From Polynucleobacter sp. AM-26B4 (GTDB taxonomy: Bacteria > Pseudomonadota > Gammaproteobacteria > Burkholderiales > Burkholderiaceae): a stretch of 64,000 bases of DNA. This document shows positions 47,087-56,634 of the stretch, in pieces (the first letter of the stretch is position 1; every line of letters begins with the position of its first letter). The notes below the pieces were generated by a model. The model saw only the letters and a program-made list of their open reading frames with translations. It ran no database searches and was not told where the DNA came from. Position numbers and translations under genes: made by a program. Where the stretch lies: positions 875,916 through 939,915 of the forward strand of contig NZ_JACVOT010000001.1 of NCBI RefSeq assembly GCF_018882285.1, written 5' to 3'.

Positions 47087-49051
47087 ATGATTAGGGCTAT
47101 GCTACAACGAAAAACCACAAAATTGATAAATAAACACGTGCTACTGAGTTTGGTGCTCATCGCTTTTGCATCAACTTCTGCAGAGCTTGGCTATGCTCAA
47201 AAAAATCAAGCATCGACCAAGAAGAAATCGTCTGACATCAGTTTAACTTCTGATGACAAAATTTTTCTTGAATTAAGAGAAGCCTCTAAAAATAATGAAG
47301 CGACCAAGGCCAGAGATTTGGGTCAAAAGTTGTCAAATTATGAGGTCACTGATTACGTTTCATATTTTCAAATTAAACCCCGTCTATTTGATAAAGGCGG
47401 CGCTCCCAGAGCTGAAACAAATGCTGATGATGCAGTCGACCAGTTCTTAAAAAAATACGCAGGCACTGCACTTTCTGACAGGTTGAGAAATGATTGGCTC
47501 TTGGTATTAGGTAAACGCAAAGACTGGTCTAATTTTGATCGTGAATATGCGCAGTTTGTTTTGGACGATGACACTCAGGTGAAGTGTTACGCGCTTCAGT
47601 CAAGATTTGCCAAGGGTGAGCCAGTGAATGTGCTTGCCGCCGAAGTTAAAAATATCTTGTTGGACTCTCGGTATTTTGGTGATGCTTGTCCAGACCTCGT
47701 GAACTCGATATACAAGGCCAATGGATTTTCAAAATACGAAGTGGCCACATTTTCAAGAATGGCTATAGAGAACAATCTTGAAACTTTGGCCAATCGATTC
47801 GATGTAGCTGATCCGATGGCAGATATTGTCAGAAATGCTAGAAAATCGCCTGAAACAGCTTTCCGAGAGTTTGATAAAAAGGCGTGGCGCACAAGCAAAG
47901 AAAACACTGTGGCTGCCTGGGCCAGTATTGGACAGTATTTGGCCAAAAAGTTAGATCCCAATGCAATGAAAGCATTCAAGCTACAGCATGAACTTGGGCA
48001 TCATCATTTGATGACACCGGAAACCCAAGAGTGGAAGGTCAGGGCTGCATTGCGTGAAGGTGATTGGCGAATGGTCAAAGAAACGATTGATCATATGACG
48101 CCATCCGTCAGGAAGCGCGATCCAGCTTGGACCTATTGGCATGCCAGAGCACAAAAAGAATTGGGTGATGAATCTTTGGCAAAAGAAAGTTTGCAAGCCT
48201 TGGCTGATCAATACCATTTTTATGGACAGTTGGCCAGAGAAGACTTGGGCATGAAAATTTATGTTCCAAAGCGTGTGGCAGCTGAAGAAGGTTTGGTCAA
48301 ACAGATGTCATCGAATAAAGCTTTTGCAAGAGCCGTGCGCTTTTATGACATGGGTCTTCGCTTTGAGGGTAATAGAGAGTGGAATTGGGAATTGCGTGGT
48401 CTCAGCGATAAACAATTGATTGCAGTGGCTGAGCACGCTAAGCGCATTGGTTTATATGATCGGGCAGTTAACACGGCCGATCGAACAAAGTTGGAGCATG
48501 ATTTTAGTTTGCGCTACCCAACCCCATTCAAAGAGTCTCTTGCTCCAATAGCTGGATCAATTGGATTGGATACCAACTGGGCTTATGGTTTGATTCGTCA
48601 GGAGTCACGTTTCATCATGAACGCACGCTCACATGTCGGAGCCTCTGGCTTGATGCAAGTGATGCCAGCCACTGCTAAGTACGTGGCAAAAAAAATTGGC
48701 ATGAATAGCTTTAAGCCATCTCAATTAGATGACATGAAAGTTAACTTGACCTTGGGCAGTAATTATTTGAATATGGTTTTGCAGGATTTGGATGGTTCAT
48801 GGGCCTTGGCATCTGCCGCCTATAACGCTGGCCCTGGAAGACCAAAAATGTGGCGTGAAAAATTACCTAGAGCGGTTGAGGGCGCCATTTTTGCAGAAAC
48901 AATTCCTTTCAATGAAACCAGGGGATATGTCAAAAATGTTTTAGCCAACGCCAGCTATTACACAGCCATGTCTGGCAATAAAACGCCATCGCTTAAACAA
49001 AATCTTGGGATGGTTTCCCCTAAAGCATCTGTATTGTCGGAATTGCCATGA
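47087..49051 (+). CDS. slt: Soluble lytic murein transglycosylase
   Basis: A periplasmic enzyme of 654 residues that cleaves peptidoglycan glycan strands to 1,6-anhydro products. A signal peptide ends near LGYAQ. A long alpha-superhelical U/L domain (about 60-480) precedes the SLT catalytic domain with GLIRQESRF (catalytic Glu), GASGLMQVMPATAKYVA and AAYNAGPGRPKMW. ATG 47087 or 47099 may be the start. The stop overlaps the next start (ATGA). Confidence 0.93.
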   Translation: MIRAMLQRKTTKLINKHVLLSLVLIAFASTSAELGYAQKNQASTKKKSSDISLTSDDKIFLELREASKNNEATKARDLGQKLSNYEVTDYVSYFQIKPRLFDKGGAPRAETNADDAVDQFLKKYAGTALSDRLRNDWLLVLGKRKDWSNFDREYAQFVLDDDTQVKCYALQSRFAKGEPVNVLAAEVKNILLDSRYFGDACPDLVNSIYKANGFSKYEVATFSRMAIENNLETLANRFDVADPMADIVRNARKSPETAFREFDKKAWRTSKENTVAAWASIGQYLAKKLDPNAMKAFKLQHELGHHHLMTPETQEWKVRAALREGDWRMVKETIDHMTPSVRKRDPAWTYWHARAQKELGDESLAKESLQALADQYHFYGQLAREDLGMKIYVPKRVAAEEGLVKQMSSNKAFARAVRFYDMGLRFEGNREWNWELRGLSDKQLIAVAEHAKRIGLYDRAVNTADRTKLEHDFSLRYPTPFKESLAPIAGSIGLDTNWAYGLIRQESRFIMNARSHVGASGLMQVMPATAKYVAKKIGMNSFKPSQLDDMKVNLTLGSNYLNMVLQDLDGSWALASAAYNAGPGRPKMWREKLPRAVEGAIFAETIPFNETRGYVKNVLANASYYTAMSGNKTPSLKQNLGMVSPKASVLSELP

Positions 49052-49965
49052 TGAACGAAGCAAAAATATTATTAATAGGTGGCAGTGGTTTCATTGGCCA
49101 GAAAATAGCCAGTGGATTGAGTGCGCTTGGCCACACAGTTTTATTGCCAACCCGCAAAGCTGCATATGCCAAAGAGTTGTGGGTTTTGCCCAAGCTTCAA
49201 GTGCTTGAAGCAAACATTCATGACCCAGTTGTGTTGGCTGATTTGTGCCAACGTTTAGGGCCCGATGGAGTGGTGATTAATTTGGTCGGCGTGTTGCATG
49301 ACAAAACCGGAATACCTTACGGCCCAGGATTTCTAAAAAATCACGTTGAGTTAACTAAAAAAATTATTGCTGCAATGACAGCGGCAAATTTAAAGCGTTA
49401 CATTCACATGAGTGCTTTGGGCGCAAGTAGCTCAGGCTCATCGATGTATCAGCGCAGCAAAGGTGATGCAGAAAACTTGGTGAAAGCCAGTGATTTGGAT
49501 TGGACAATTTTTAGGCCGTCTGTGGTGTTTGGTGAAAAAGATAAATTCATCAACCTTTTTGCCTCTTTGCAAAAGTTCGCCCCAGTTTTACCTTTGGGCG
49601 GTGCAGGCGTTAAATTTCAGCCAGTGTATGTGTCTGATGTTGCGCAAGCGTTTGTGAAATCAATTTCAATGTCAGAAACGATTGGCCGAGTATTTGATTT
49701 GGCCGGACCTCGTGTGTATACCTTGGCTGAGTTGGTTAATTTTGCTGGCATGGTGGGCGGTAGAAAAAGTATTGTCATTCCTTTGCCAAAACCATTGGCC
49801 TATTTGCAGGCTGGTTTATTAGAAATGATGCCAGGACCAACCTTGATGTCTCGAGATAATTTGGCTTCTATGAGCGAAGACAATGTGTTGCCAGCGGGGG
49901 CTGAAAATGCTTTGGAAAAAGTGTTTAGCATCAACCCTCAAGCATTGGATGTGTTGATCAAGTGA
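49048..49965 (+). CDS. NDUFA9-like NAD(P)-binding protein
   Basis: An extended short-chain dehydrogenase-like protein of 305 residues with GGSGFIGQKIASGLSALGH and the NDUFA9-type segments VINLVGVLHDK, YIHMSALGAS, and TIFRPSVVFGEKDKFINLFA in parts. The tyrosine of the usual YxxxK site is present as MYQRSKGDAE. Family members are called complex I NDUFA9 subunit proteins, but a role in complex I is not established for bacteria. It overlaps slt and cca by 4 nt each. Confidence 0.85.
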   Translation: MMNEAKILLIGGSGFIGQKIASGLSALGHTVLLPTRKAAYAKELWVLPKLQVLEANIHDPVVLADLCQRLGPDGVVINLVGVLHDKTGIPYGPGFLKNHVELTKKIIAAMTAANLKRYIHMSALGASSSGSSMYQRSKGDAENLVKASDLDWTIFRPSVVFGEKDKFINLFASLQKFAPVLPLGGAGVKFQPVYVSDVAQAFVKSISMSETIGRVFDLAGPRVYTLAELVNFAGMVGGRKSIVIPLPKPLAYLQAGLLEMMPGPTLMSRDNLASMSEDNVLPAGAENALEKVFSINPQALDVLIK

Positions 49966-51062
49966 AGATTTATGTTGTTGGGGGCGCCATCAGAGATCAG
50001 TTGCTGGGATTGCCGGTAAAGGATCTTGATTACGTTGTTGTCGGCGCAACGCCAGAGCAAATGCTCGCACTGGGGTACACACCTGTTGGGCAAGACTTCC
50101 CAGTATTTTTACATCCCATCACACATGCAGAATATGCCTTGGCCAGAACCGAGAGAAAAGTTTCGTCAGGCTACAAGGGCTTTGTGTTTCATGCAGACCC
50201 AGAGGTGACCTTAGAGCAAGATTTGGCAAGACGTGATTTAACCATCAATGCAATGGCCAAAGAGGCTGATGAGAATGGCCAACCGGTTGGCAATCTGATT
50301 GATCCCTATGGAGGCCAAAAAGATATCAAAGATAAATTATTTAGACATATCGGCCCAGCTTTTAGTGAAGACCCGGTACGTTTATTGCGCATCGCAAGAT
50401 TTGCTGCTCGTTTTTCTGATTTTTCAATAGAGTCATCTACGCTCAAATTACTCAAAGAGATTCATTTGAGTGGCGAGTTAAACGCATTGGTCAAAGAAAG
50501 AGTTTGGCAAGAAATTTCTAGAGGATTGATGTCTGAGAAGCCATCTAGGATGTTGCAAGTATTGCTTGAGATGGGTGTTTTTGAATTATTTTTCCCAAAA
50601 CTAAATCCAACAAATTCATCTTTATTGAACGATATTGATTTGGCAGCGAAACACCAATTGAATTTATCCCAGCGTTGCGCGGTTTTGTTATCAAGTTTAA
50701 GTATTGAAGACATCAATGCTTGGGCAGCATTGTGGGGCATTCCAGTGGAGTGTCGCGATCACGCTGTGCTTGTTCGTGAATTACAGATGGGTTTGCAGTC
50801 AGCAACTCTTGAGCCTCGCAGGCTATTAGATTTATTAAATCGTGTAGATGTTTGGAGAAAGCCGGAACGATTTGATGAGCTTGTTGCAGCGGCTGATTTA
50901 TTAGGACTTCCTACAAAGCAGTTGATCAATTCATACGACTGCGCAAAAAAAGTAGATATTGCACAGATTGTTCAAGAGGTTGGTGAGCAAGGCTCGTCGA
51001 CTGGAGTGAAGATCAAGCAATTGATTGAAGAGCGAAGGCTCTTGGCAATCAAAGGCAATTAA
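49962..51062 (+). CDS. cca: CCA-adding tRNA nucleotidyltransferase (degenerate HD domain)
   Basis: Adds or repairs the 3' CCA of tRNA. The nucleotidyltransferase head has GGAIRDQLLGLPVKDLDYVVVG with the acidic pair Asp21/Asp23, the RRDLTINAMA motif and DPVRLLRIARFAARF. The length of 366 residues is about 45 short of E. coli Cca. The expected HD signature is replaced by CAVLLSSLS, so the phosphohydrolase function is probably lost. The start is GTG, overlapping the upstream stop (GTGA). Confidence 0.92.
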   Translation: MKIYVVGGAIRDQLLGLPVKDLDYVVVGATPEQMLALGYTPVGQDFPVFLHPITHAEYALARTERKVSSGYKGFVFHADPEVTLEQDLARRDLTINAMAKEADENGQPVGNLIDPYGGQKDIKDKLFRHIGPAFSEDPVRLLRIARFAARFSDFSIESSTLKLLKEIHLSGELNALVKERVWQEISRGLMSEKPSRMLQVLLEMGVFELFFPKLNPTNSSLLNDIDLAAKHQLNLSQRCAVLLSSLSIEDINAWAALWGIPVECRDHAVLVRELQMGLQSATLEPRRLLDLLNRVDVWRKPERFDELVAAADLLGLPTKQLINSYDCAKKVDIAQIVQEVGEQGSSTGVKIKQLIEERRLLAIKGN

Positions 51063-51088
51063 ATAGGGTTGTAGAGAGTTATAAAGAA

Positions 51089-52276
51089 TTACAAAGGTCG
51101 GGGCCTTAATCTAAACCCAGGCAAATCGCCCTCTTCAAAAGGCACGCTTTTACCAAAACACATCACTTTGAATAGCTCACCCATCTCTGCTTCTGATAAT
51201 AATTTTTGAATGGCATTTGAGTGTGGCATGAATTCCGTGACATTCGATGGATCCACTTTTTCCATCAGCAATGAAGCGATGCCTGCATCTAATAAGTAGG
51301 CGGCTTGGCTTGTATATCCGAGGAGTGATAGACCTGAGCTGATACCGGTCTTTGCCATGCTCGTCCAATCAACGTGCGCCGTTAAATCGCAAAGTCCTGG
51401 GTAAAAGAATGGGTCTTGAACCGCATGATGTGCATAGTGACCCATGACAGTTCCTTGGTTGCGCTGAGAGTGATAGTACTCATGCTCAGGAAATCCATAA
51501 TCAATCGTTAATATGATTCCCATGTCTAAGATCTCGGAGATGCTGTTTATCCAAGCTTTGGCATTTATATTGATTTCAGTGGTGTAACCATTTTCGAATG
51601 ATTGTTGTTGCAAGCATTCTGGAAGCATTGCTTGAGGAACCTCTTTACCCAAACAATGTCTGAAGCCGATGGTATCTTTTGATGCTTCTTCAGATGATTC
51701 TTCGGCCAAAGCAACATCTTTAAACACCCACTGTTGATTTTGATAGGTGATCAATTCAATAGGCATGGCATCCAAGACTTCGTTGGCAAGGATGATTCCT
51801 GTGAAGTTTTTTGGTAATTGATTGATCCAGGTGACTTGATCAAATTGAGGGGACAGTTTTGATTGTTGACGCTCAATTAAGTCGGCCGATAAATCAAGAA
51901 TGCTGTAACTATCAACTGCAATACCTTGGCGCTGTAATTCTGTCAAAATCGATTCAGCCAGGGCGCCTGTTCCGGCTCCAAATTCTAAGATTTGGACCGG
52001 TAGAATCAAGTTTTGAAGATGTTCAATGATGGGCAGCAAGGTTTGCACAATCGTTGCCCCAAATAAAGGGCTGATTTCAGGGGCTGTGGTGAAGTCCCCC
52101 TGGCTGCCAAGCTTGCGTTTACCTGCGGCGTAATAGCCCAATCCTGGCGCATACAGAGCCATTTCCATATACTTGGCAAAAGAAATTTGCCCGTTTTGAG
52201 CCTGAATTTCTTTCTGAATTAAACGAGCCAGCGTTTGACTATGAGACGCTTCTTCGATACTAGGGTTAATATCCAT
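51089..52276 (-). CDS. MidA/NDUFAF7-family SAM-dependent methyltransferase
   Basis: A protein of 395 residues with GDFTTAPEISPLFGATI and the SAM-binding ILEFGAGTGALAESIL, then IILANEVLDAMPIE and the conserved CLWTIDYGF-type ILTIDYGFPEHEYYH. This is the DUF185/MidA family; the mitochondrial homologue methylates a complex I subunit, and the bacterial target is unknown. ATG 52276 is chosen because the longer frame to 52417 lies antisense inside the divergent reductase gene. Confidence 0.88.
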   Translation of the reverse strand: MDINPSIEEASHSQTLARLIQKEIQAQNGQISFAKYMEMALYAPGLGYYAAGKRKLGSQGDFTTAPEISPLFGATIVQTLLPIIEHLQNLILPVQILEFGAGTGALAESILTELQRQGIAVDSYSILDLSADLIERQQSKLSPQFDQVTWINQLPKNFTGIILANEVLDAMPIELITYQNQQWVFKDVALAEESSEEASKDTIGFRHCLGKEVPQAMLPECLQQQSFENGYTTEININAKAWINSISEILDMGIILTIDYGFPEHEYYHSQRNQGTVMGHYAHHAVQDPFFYPGLCDLTAHVDWTSMAKTGISSGLSLLGYTSQAAYLLDAGIASLLMEKVDPSNVTEFMPHSNAIQKLLSEAEMGELFKVMCFGKSVPFEEGDLPGFRLRPRPL

Positions 52277-52319
52277 ACCTCGCGAGTCTACAACTCTTAT
52301 AAGTGATGCAGCAAAAAAT

Positions 52320-53102
52320 ATGAAAAACCCAAAAATTGCCTTAGTAACTGGAGCCGCCAAGCGCGTTGGACGCGCTATTGCAATTGGCCTAGCCAAGGAC
52401 GGCTGGGATGTTGCCATTCATTATGGCAACTCCAAAGATGCTGCTGAGCAGACGGTCAAAGATATCTTGGCAACTGGGCAACGCGGAGTGGCTTTGCAGG
52501 CAGATTTATCAGATGAAGCTCAGGCTAGTCAGTTGATCAGCAGATGCTGCGATGCTTTGGGTTTGCCATCCTGTTTGGTGAACAATGCCTCTTTATTCCA
52601 ATACGATGTGGCATCAAGCTTTAGCTATGCCTCTCTAGATCGCCACATGCTCACCAATGTGGCTGCACCATTGATATTGTCACGGGATCTGTACCGTCAG
52701 CATGCAAAGATTCGAGCTGCTGATGCTCGTGGTCCAAGCGGAGTGGTGATCAATTTGCTTGATCAGAAGTTAGAAAATTTGAATCCAGACTTTTTGTCTT
52801 ACACCTTGTCAAAGGCAGCGCTTAATTCAGCAACCAATTTGTTGGCGCAATCCTTTGCACCTAATTTGCGGGTTGTGGGGTTGGCTCCTGGAATCACGAT
52901 GGTGTCAGGTGATCAATCTGAAGATGGCTTTGCTAAAGCCCACAGCATGACTCCTTTGGAGCAATCGTCAACGCCTGATGATATTGCTGATGCAGTGATT
53001 TATTTGGCCAAAGCAAAAGCCATAACTGGTACAACTTTGTATGTTGATGGTGGGCAGCATTTACTTTCGACTAATCGTGACGTGATGTTTTTGACGGAGT
53101 AA
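52320..53102 (+). CDS. FolM-like pteridine/dihydrofolate reductase (SDR)
   Basis: A short-chain dehydrogenase of 260 residues. The cofactor motif is ALVTGAAKRVGRAIA, with NNAS and the catalytic YTLSKAAL. The GAAKRxGRAIA wording and the position 3 bp before folB point to the PTR1/FolM branch, which reduces dihydromonapterin or dihydrofolate. The substrate is inference from wording and neighbours. Confidence 0.8.
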   Translation: MKNPKIALVTGAAKRVGRAIAIGLAKDGWDVAIHYGNSKDAAEQTVKDILATGQRGVALQADLSDEAQASQLISRCCDALGLPSCLVNNASLFQYDVASSFSYASLDRHMLTNVAAPLILSRDLYRQHAKIRAADARGPSGVVINLLDQKLENLNPDFLSYTLSKAALNSATNLLAQSFAPNLRVVGLAPGITMVSGDQSEDGFAKAHSMTPLEQSSTPDDIADAVIYLAKAKAITGTTLYVDGGQHLLSTNRDVMFLTE

Positions 53103-53105
53103 ATT

Positions 53106-53498
53106 ATGCAAGCATTGTTATCTCACCCTCGCCTGATGGATTGCCGAAGATTGTTTCTGAGCAATTACGAGGTTTATATCAATATTGGAGTTCATGATTT
53201 TGAAAAGCGCGGAGAGCAGCGCGTTTTAATCAATGTTGATTTATTTGTACCTTTGGTAGAAAACACACCATCAAAAGATAGTCTTGATGAAGTGGTTGAT
53301 TATGACTTCATGCGCCAAAGTATTTTGGAAAGAGTTTCTAAAGGGCACATCCATCTTCAAGAAACCTTGTGTGATGATGTTGCAAAAATCATGTTGGCTC
53401 ATCCAAATGTGAGAGCCGTTAAAGTTTCAACTGCAAAGCCAGATGTTTACCCTGATTGCGAAGCGGTTGGTGTTGAAATTTTCCTGATCAAAGAATGA
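53106..53498 (+). CDS. folB: Dihydroneopterin aldolase
   Basis: A folate-pathway enzyme of 130 residues. [26 protein letters not shown], in parts, the [13 protein letters not shown] core and [24 protein letters not shown] match FolB. It overlaps ttcA by 4 nt and follows the reductase gene, giving a small pterin pair. Confidence 0.88.
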   Translation: MQALLSHPRLMDCRRLFLSNYEVYINIGVHDFEKRGEQRVLINVDLFVPLVENTPSKDSLDEVVDYDFMRQSILERVSKGHIHLQETLCDDVAKIMLAHPNVRAVKVSTAKPDVYPDCEAVGVEIFLIKE

Positions 53499-54346
53499 AA
53501 GATCCACGCAAAGTAGCCTACGAAGAAAATAAGCTAGACAAGAAGCTTTGTCGTCTAGCTGGGCAAGCCATCGTTGATTACAACATGATTGAAGATGGTG
53601 ACAAGGTCATGGTTTGCATGTCGGGTGGTAAAGACAGCTATGCCATGCTCGATATTTTGATGAAATTAAAAGAGCGCGCTCCGATTCATTTTGATTTGGT
53701 GGCAGTTAACCTTGATCAAAACCAACCAGGCTTTCCAAAAGAAACGCTGCCGAATTATTTTAAAAAATTGGGCGTGGAGTTTCATATTGAAGACCAAGAT
53801 ACCTATGGCATTGTGAAGCGCGTGATTCCTGAGGGGAAAACAACTTGTGGTCTTTGCTCTCGTTTGAGACGAGGTATTTTGTACAGAGTGGCTGGTGAGC
53901 TTGGCGCAACCAAGATTGCGCTGGGGCATCACCGCGATGACATTATTGAAACTTTGCTGATGAATATGTTTCATGGCGGCAAGTTAAAAGGCATGCCACC
54001 AAAATTAAAGTCTGATGATGGCAAGCACATTGTGATCAGACCTTTGGCATATGTGCCAGAGAGTTATCTTGAAAGATATGCTGCGCAGATGGACTTTCCA
54101 ATCATTCCTTGTAACTTGTGCGGCAGCCAAGAAAATCTTCAAAGAAATGCGATGAAGGCGTTGATCAAGGAATGGGAAAAGAAATACCCAGGTCGTGTAG
54201 AAAGCTTATTCAGTTCTATTCAAAATGTGGTGCCTTCACATTTAATGGATGCTACCCAGTTTGATTTTAAAGATTTAAGTCAGGATGCAAGTTCTAGCGA
54301 TTCGGAAGAGCCGAACGCTTGGCAGCCAATACAGATGACTCTTTGA
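53495..54346 (+). CDS. ttcA: tRNA 2-thiocytidine(32) synthetase
   Basis: Thiolates C32 of certain tRNAs using ATP and a [4Fe-4S] cluster. The PP-loop is SGGKDS (43-48). The cluster cysteines are Cys118 and Cys121 in TTCGLC, with a further CNLCGS pair. The length of 283 residues fits. Its last 53 nt overlap the convergent DUF6279 gene. Confidence 0.94.
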   Translation: MKDPRKVAYEENKLDKKLCRLAGQAIVDYNMIEDGDKVMVCMSGGKDSYAMLDILMKLKERAPIHFDLVAVNLDQNQPGFPKETLPNYFKKLGVEFHIEDQDTYGIVKRVIPEGKTTCGLCSRLRRGILYRVAGELGATKIALGHHRDDIIETLLMNMFHGGKLKGMPPKLKSDDGKHIVIRPLAYVPESYLERYAAQMDFPIIPCNLCGSQENLQRNAMKALIKEWEKKYPGRVESLFSSIQNVVPSHLMDATQFDFKDLSQDASSSDSEEPNAWQPIQMTL

Positions 54347-55211
54347 TCAGCTCTTGAACATCTAGAGCCCAAGTTTCAACTCGTCCGCTGGCATATTTTC
54401 TTTGTTCATCATTCATGATCTGCGTGATGAACGCACTCAACTGAATTCCCAGGACATTTCTTCTTTTGCCAAATTCTTGCTGTTCTTTGCTTGTGCCGTA
54501 TTCAAAGTTTTTAATGTAAGTCGCAAGTAACTCTTCAGCTTGTTGCTGATTCAATTTATTTTGATTGATTGATTTAACAATCTTAATTAAATCATTTTGA
54601 CGACGCAGGCGCTCTTGATACACCATGTTCATATCAAGAGGATTGCTTTTGATGTGTTGCCTAATTTTTTCTTCCTGTTCCTTGTTGAGGCTTCCAAAAA
54701 GCCATTCGACTCGATCGATGACTTTGTCTGCGCGAACTTTATTTTGTTTTTCTAAGCTGGGTGGCAACCATTCCTTGGCGAATTTCTCATTACTCTTCTG
54801 CATTCTTTTTTGCATTGTTTCGATTTGATTGCTTTGAAGCGTCACAAAAAGTTTTGCAGCATCCGGAGTGGTTTTCTTGGCAATTTTGTAAATGAACTTC
54901 TTAAGGTCATCAGAAAATTGGCTGACTTCATCTGTGGAGAGTGGGCGATTGAGTTGACGGCGCAGTTGCTCTAGGGTTTTAGAAACATCCGTGAGCTGTT
55001 CTGTGCGATGCCACCAAAACTGTTGCTCTAAGAGTTCGCGAGTCAGAAATTCTTGGTCGGCTGTTAAGCCAATGTAATCATCAATCCACCAACGGATCAG
55101 GGTGTCGCCCTGGTTGTAAACAAACCTCACGGCACTGCATGCGGTGATCAGCAAAAAAAGGCAGCAAATGGCCGTTATTTTGATTGTTTGGAGAGGTTTG
55201 GATAAGCTCAT
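54294..55211 (-). CDS. DUF6279-family lipoprotein
   Basis: A protein of 305 residues. From ATG 55211 it has a lipoprotein signal with lipobox LITAC. The mature part begins [22 protein letters not shown] and has a long helical region rich in Gln, Glu and Lys with [12 protein letters not shown]-type wording. This matches DUF6279, function unknown. A longer frame up to 55340 lies inside glmU and is rejected. Its start is 13 bp from that of glmU on the other strand, and its end overlaps ttcA. Confidence 0.82.
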   Translation of the reverse strand: MSLSKPLQTIKITAICCLFLLITACSAVRFVYNQGDTLIRWWIDDYIGLTADQEFLTRELLEQQFWWHRTEQLTDVSKTLEQLRRQLNRPLSTDEVSQFSDDLKKFIYKIAKKTTPDAAKLFVTLQSNQIETMQKRMQKSNEKFAKEWLPPSLEKQNKVRADKVIDRVEWLFGSLNKEQEEKIRQHIKSNPLDMNMVYQERLRRQNDLIKIVKSINQNKLNQQQAEELLATYIKNFEYGTSKEQQEFGKRRNVLGIQLSAFITQIMNDEQRKYASGRVETWALDVQELIKESSVLAAKRSALPNR

Positions 55212-55216
55212 ATAAT
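55211..55216 (+). promoter_or_regulatory. TATAAT box predicting a leaderless glmU transcript
   Basis: A perfect TATAAT lies 8 nt before the glmU ATG, with TTGGAG 17 nt upstream of it (55188-55193). Transcription would start at or next to the ATG, and no ribosome site is visible in the AT-only 13-nt spacer. Confidence 0.45.
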
Positions 55217-55224
55217 TATTATTA

Positions 55225-56592
55225 ATGAATATCGTCATATTAGCTGCAGGACAGGGAAAGCGCATGCGGTCAACGCTGCCCAAGGTCCTCCATCCAATCG
55301 CCGGTCGGCCCATGCTTGAGCACGTGCTCACCAGCGCCAAAGCCTTGGCGGGTGATCATATGACTGTCTTGGTTCTTGGTCATGGCGGCGAATTTGTTCA
55401 TGAATTCCTCTCAAAAACAGCTTTTCAAGCCAAAACAGCGCTTCAGTCGGAGCAAAAAGGCACAGGCCATGCTGTTTTGCAGGCCTGCGATCAATTATCT
55501 GATGATCCAGTAACCTTGATACTCTATGGCGATGTACCCTTGATACAAACTCAGACCCTTCAACAGTTAGCTCAGTTGGCTGAGTCTGGTGGTCTTGGTT
55601 TGTTGACTCAAAACATGCCAAACCCAACCGGCTATGGCCGCATTTTGCGCAATCAAGACGGCGATGTATCTGGCATTGTTGAAGAAAAAGATGCCAGCGC
55701 GGAGATTCGCCAAATCACTGAAATTAATACTGGCTTCATGGCGTTGCCAACAGAAAAATTAAAAGGTTGGCTAAAGCAACTCAAGCCAAACAATGCGCAG
55801 GGCGAGTATTACTTGACGGACGTGATTGCTTTAGCGGTTGCTGAAGGTGTTCCGGTTTATACAACTCAAGCCAGCAATGAATGGGAAACCGTAGGCGTTA
55901 ATAGTCGTGCTCAGCTTGCTGACTTGGAGCGCGTTTGGCAGAGAGAATTAGCCAATCGTTTATTAGAGTCAGGTGTCACACTGTTAGATCCCTCTCGAAT
56001 AGATATTCGTGGAGAACTTCAATGCGGTACTGATGTCCAAATTGATATCGGTTGCGTCTTTGAAGGAAAGGTCGTCCTTGGTTCAGGTGTTTCTGTTGGT
56101 CCGCATTGCGTGATCAAAGATGCAGTGATTGATGCCAACGTTAAGATTCAAGCGTTCACTCATATTGACCAAGCAACAGTTGGCGCTGGCAGTGTGATCG
56201 GACCTTATGCCAGATTGCGCCCGGGCACGGCACTTGCCGAAGAAGTTCATGTGGGCAACTTTGTTGAAATCAAAAACAGCGAGGTAGGTGCAGGGAGTAA
56301 AGCCAATCATTTGGCCTATGTGGGCGATGCCACTATTGGTAAAAAAGTAAACATTGGCGCTGGCACCATCACTTGTAACTACGATGGTGTGAACAAGCAC
56401 CGCACGATTATTGAAGACGAAGCATTCATTGGCTCAGATACTCAGCTTGTGGCCCCGGTTACCGTTGGTAAAGGTGCCACCTTAGGTGCTGGAACAACAT
56501 TGACTAAAGATGCGCCTGCCAATCAATTGACAGTCACAAGGGTGAAGCAAGTTTCATTGAATTGGCAAAGGCCAACAAAAAAATCAAAGTAA
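55225..56592 (+). CDS. glmU: Bifunctional N-acetylglucosamine-1-P uridyltransferase / glucosamine-1-P acetyltransferase
   Basis: Makes UDP-GlcNAc, 455 residues. The N-terminal nucleotidyltransferase has [25 protein letters not shown], in parts. The C-terminal left-handed beta-helix shows hexapeptide repeats and the acetyltransferase motif [21 protein letters not shown]. It is followed 42 nt later by glmS, so the amino-sugar pathway is nearly contiguous. Confidence 0.97.
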   Translation: MNIVILAAGQGKRMRSTLPKVLHPIAGRPMLEHVLTSAKALAGDHMTVLVLGHGGEFVHEFLSKTAFQAKTALQSEQKGTGHAVLQACDQLSDDPVTLILYGDVPLIQTQTLQQLAQLAESGGLGLLTQNMPNPTGYGRILRNQDGDVSGIVEEKDASAEIRQITEINTGFMALPTEKLKGWLKQLKPNNAQGEYYLTDVIALAVAEGVPVYTTQASNEWETVGVNSRAQLADLERVWQRELANRLLESGVTLLDPSRIDIRGELQCGTDVQIDIGCVFEGKVVLGSGVSVGPHCVIKDAVIDANVKIQAFTHIDQATVGAGSVIGPYARLRPGTALAEEVHVGNFVEIKNSEVGAGSKANHLAYVGDATIGKKVNIGAGTITCNYDGVNKHRTIIEDEAFIGSDTQLVAPVTVGKGATLGAGTTLTKDAPANQLTVTRVKQVSLNWQRPTKKSK

Positions 56593-56634
56593 ATACTTTT
56601 TAAAGTATTGGCAAGTAAGGGAACAGGAAAAATC

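Noticed and set aside
52277-52417. N-terminal extension of the MidA-family protein
   Set aside because: The extension is antisense to the cofactor-binding start of the reductase gene; ATG 52276 gives the normal N-terminus.
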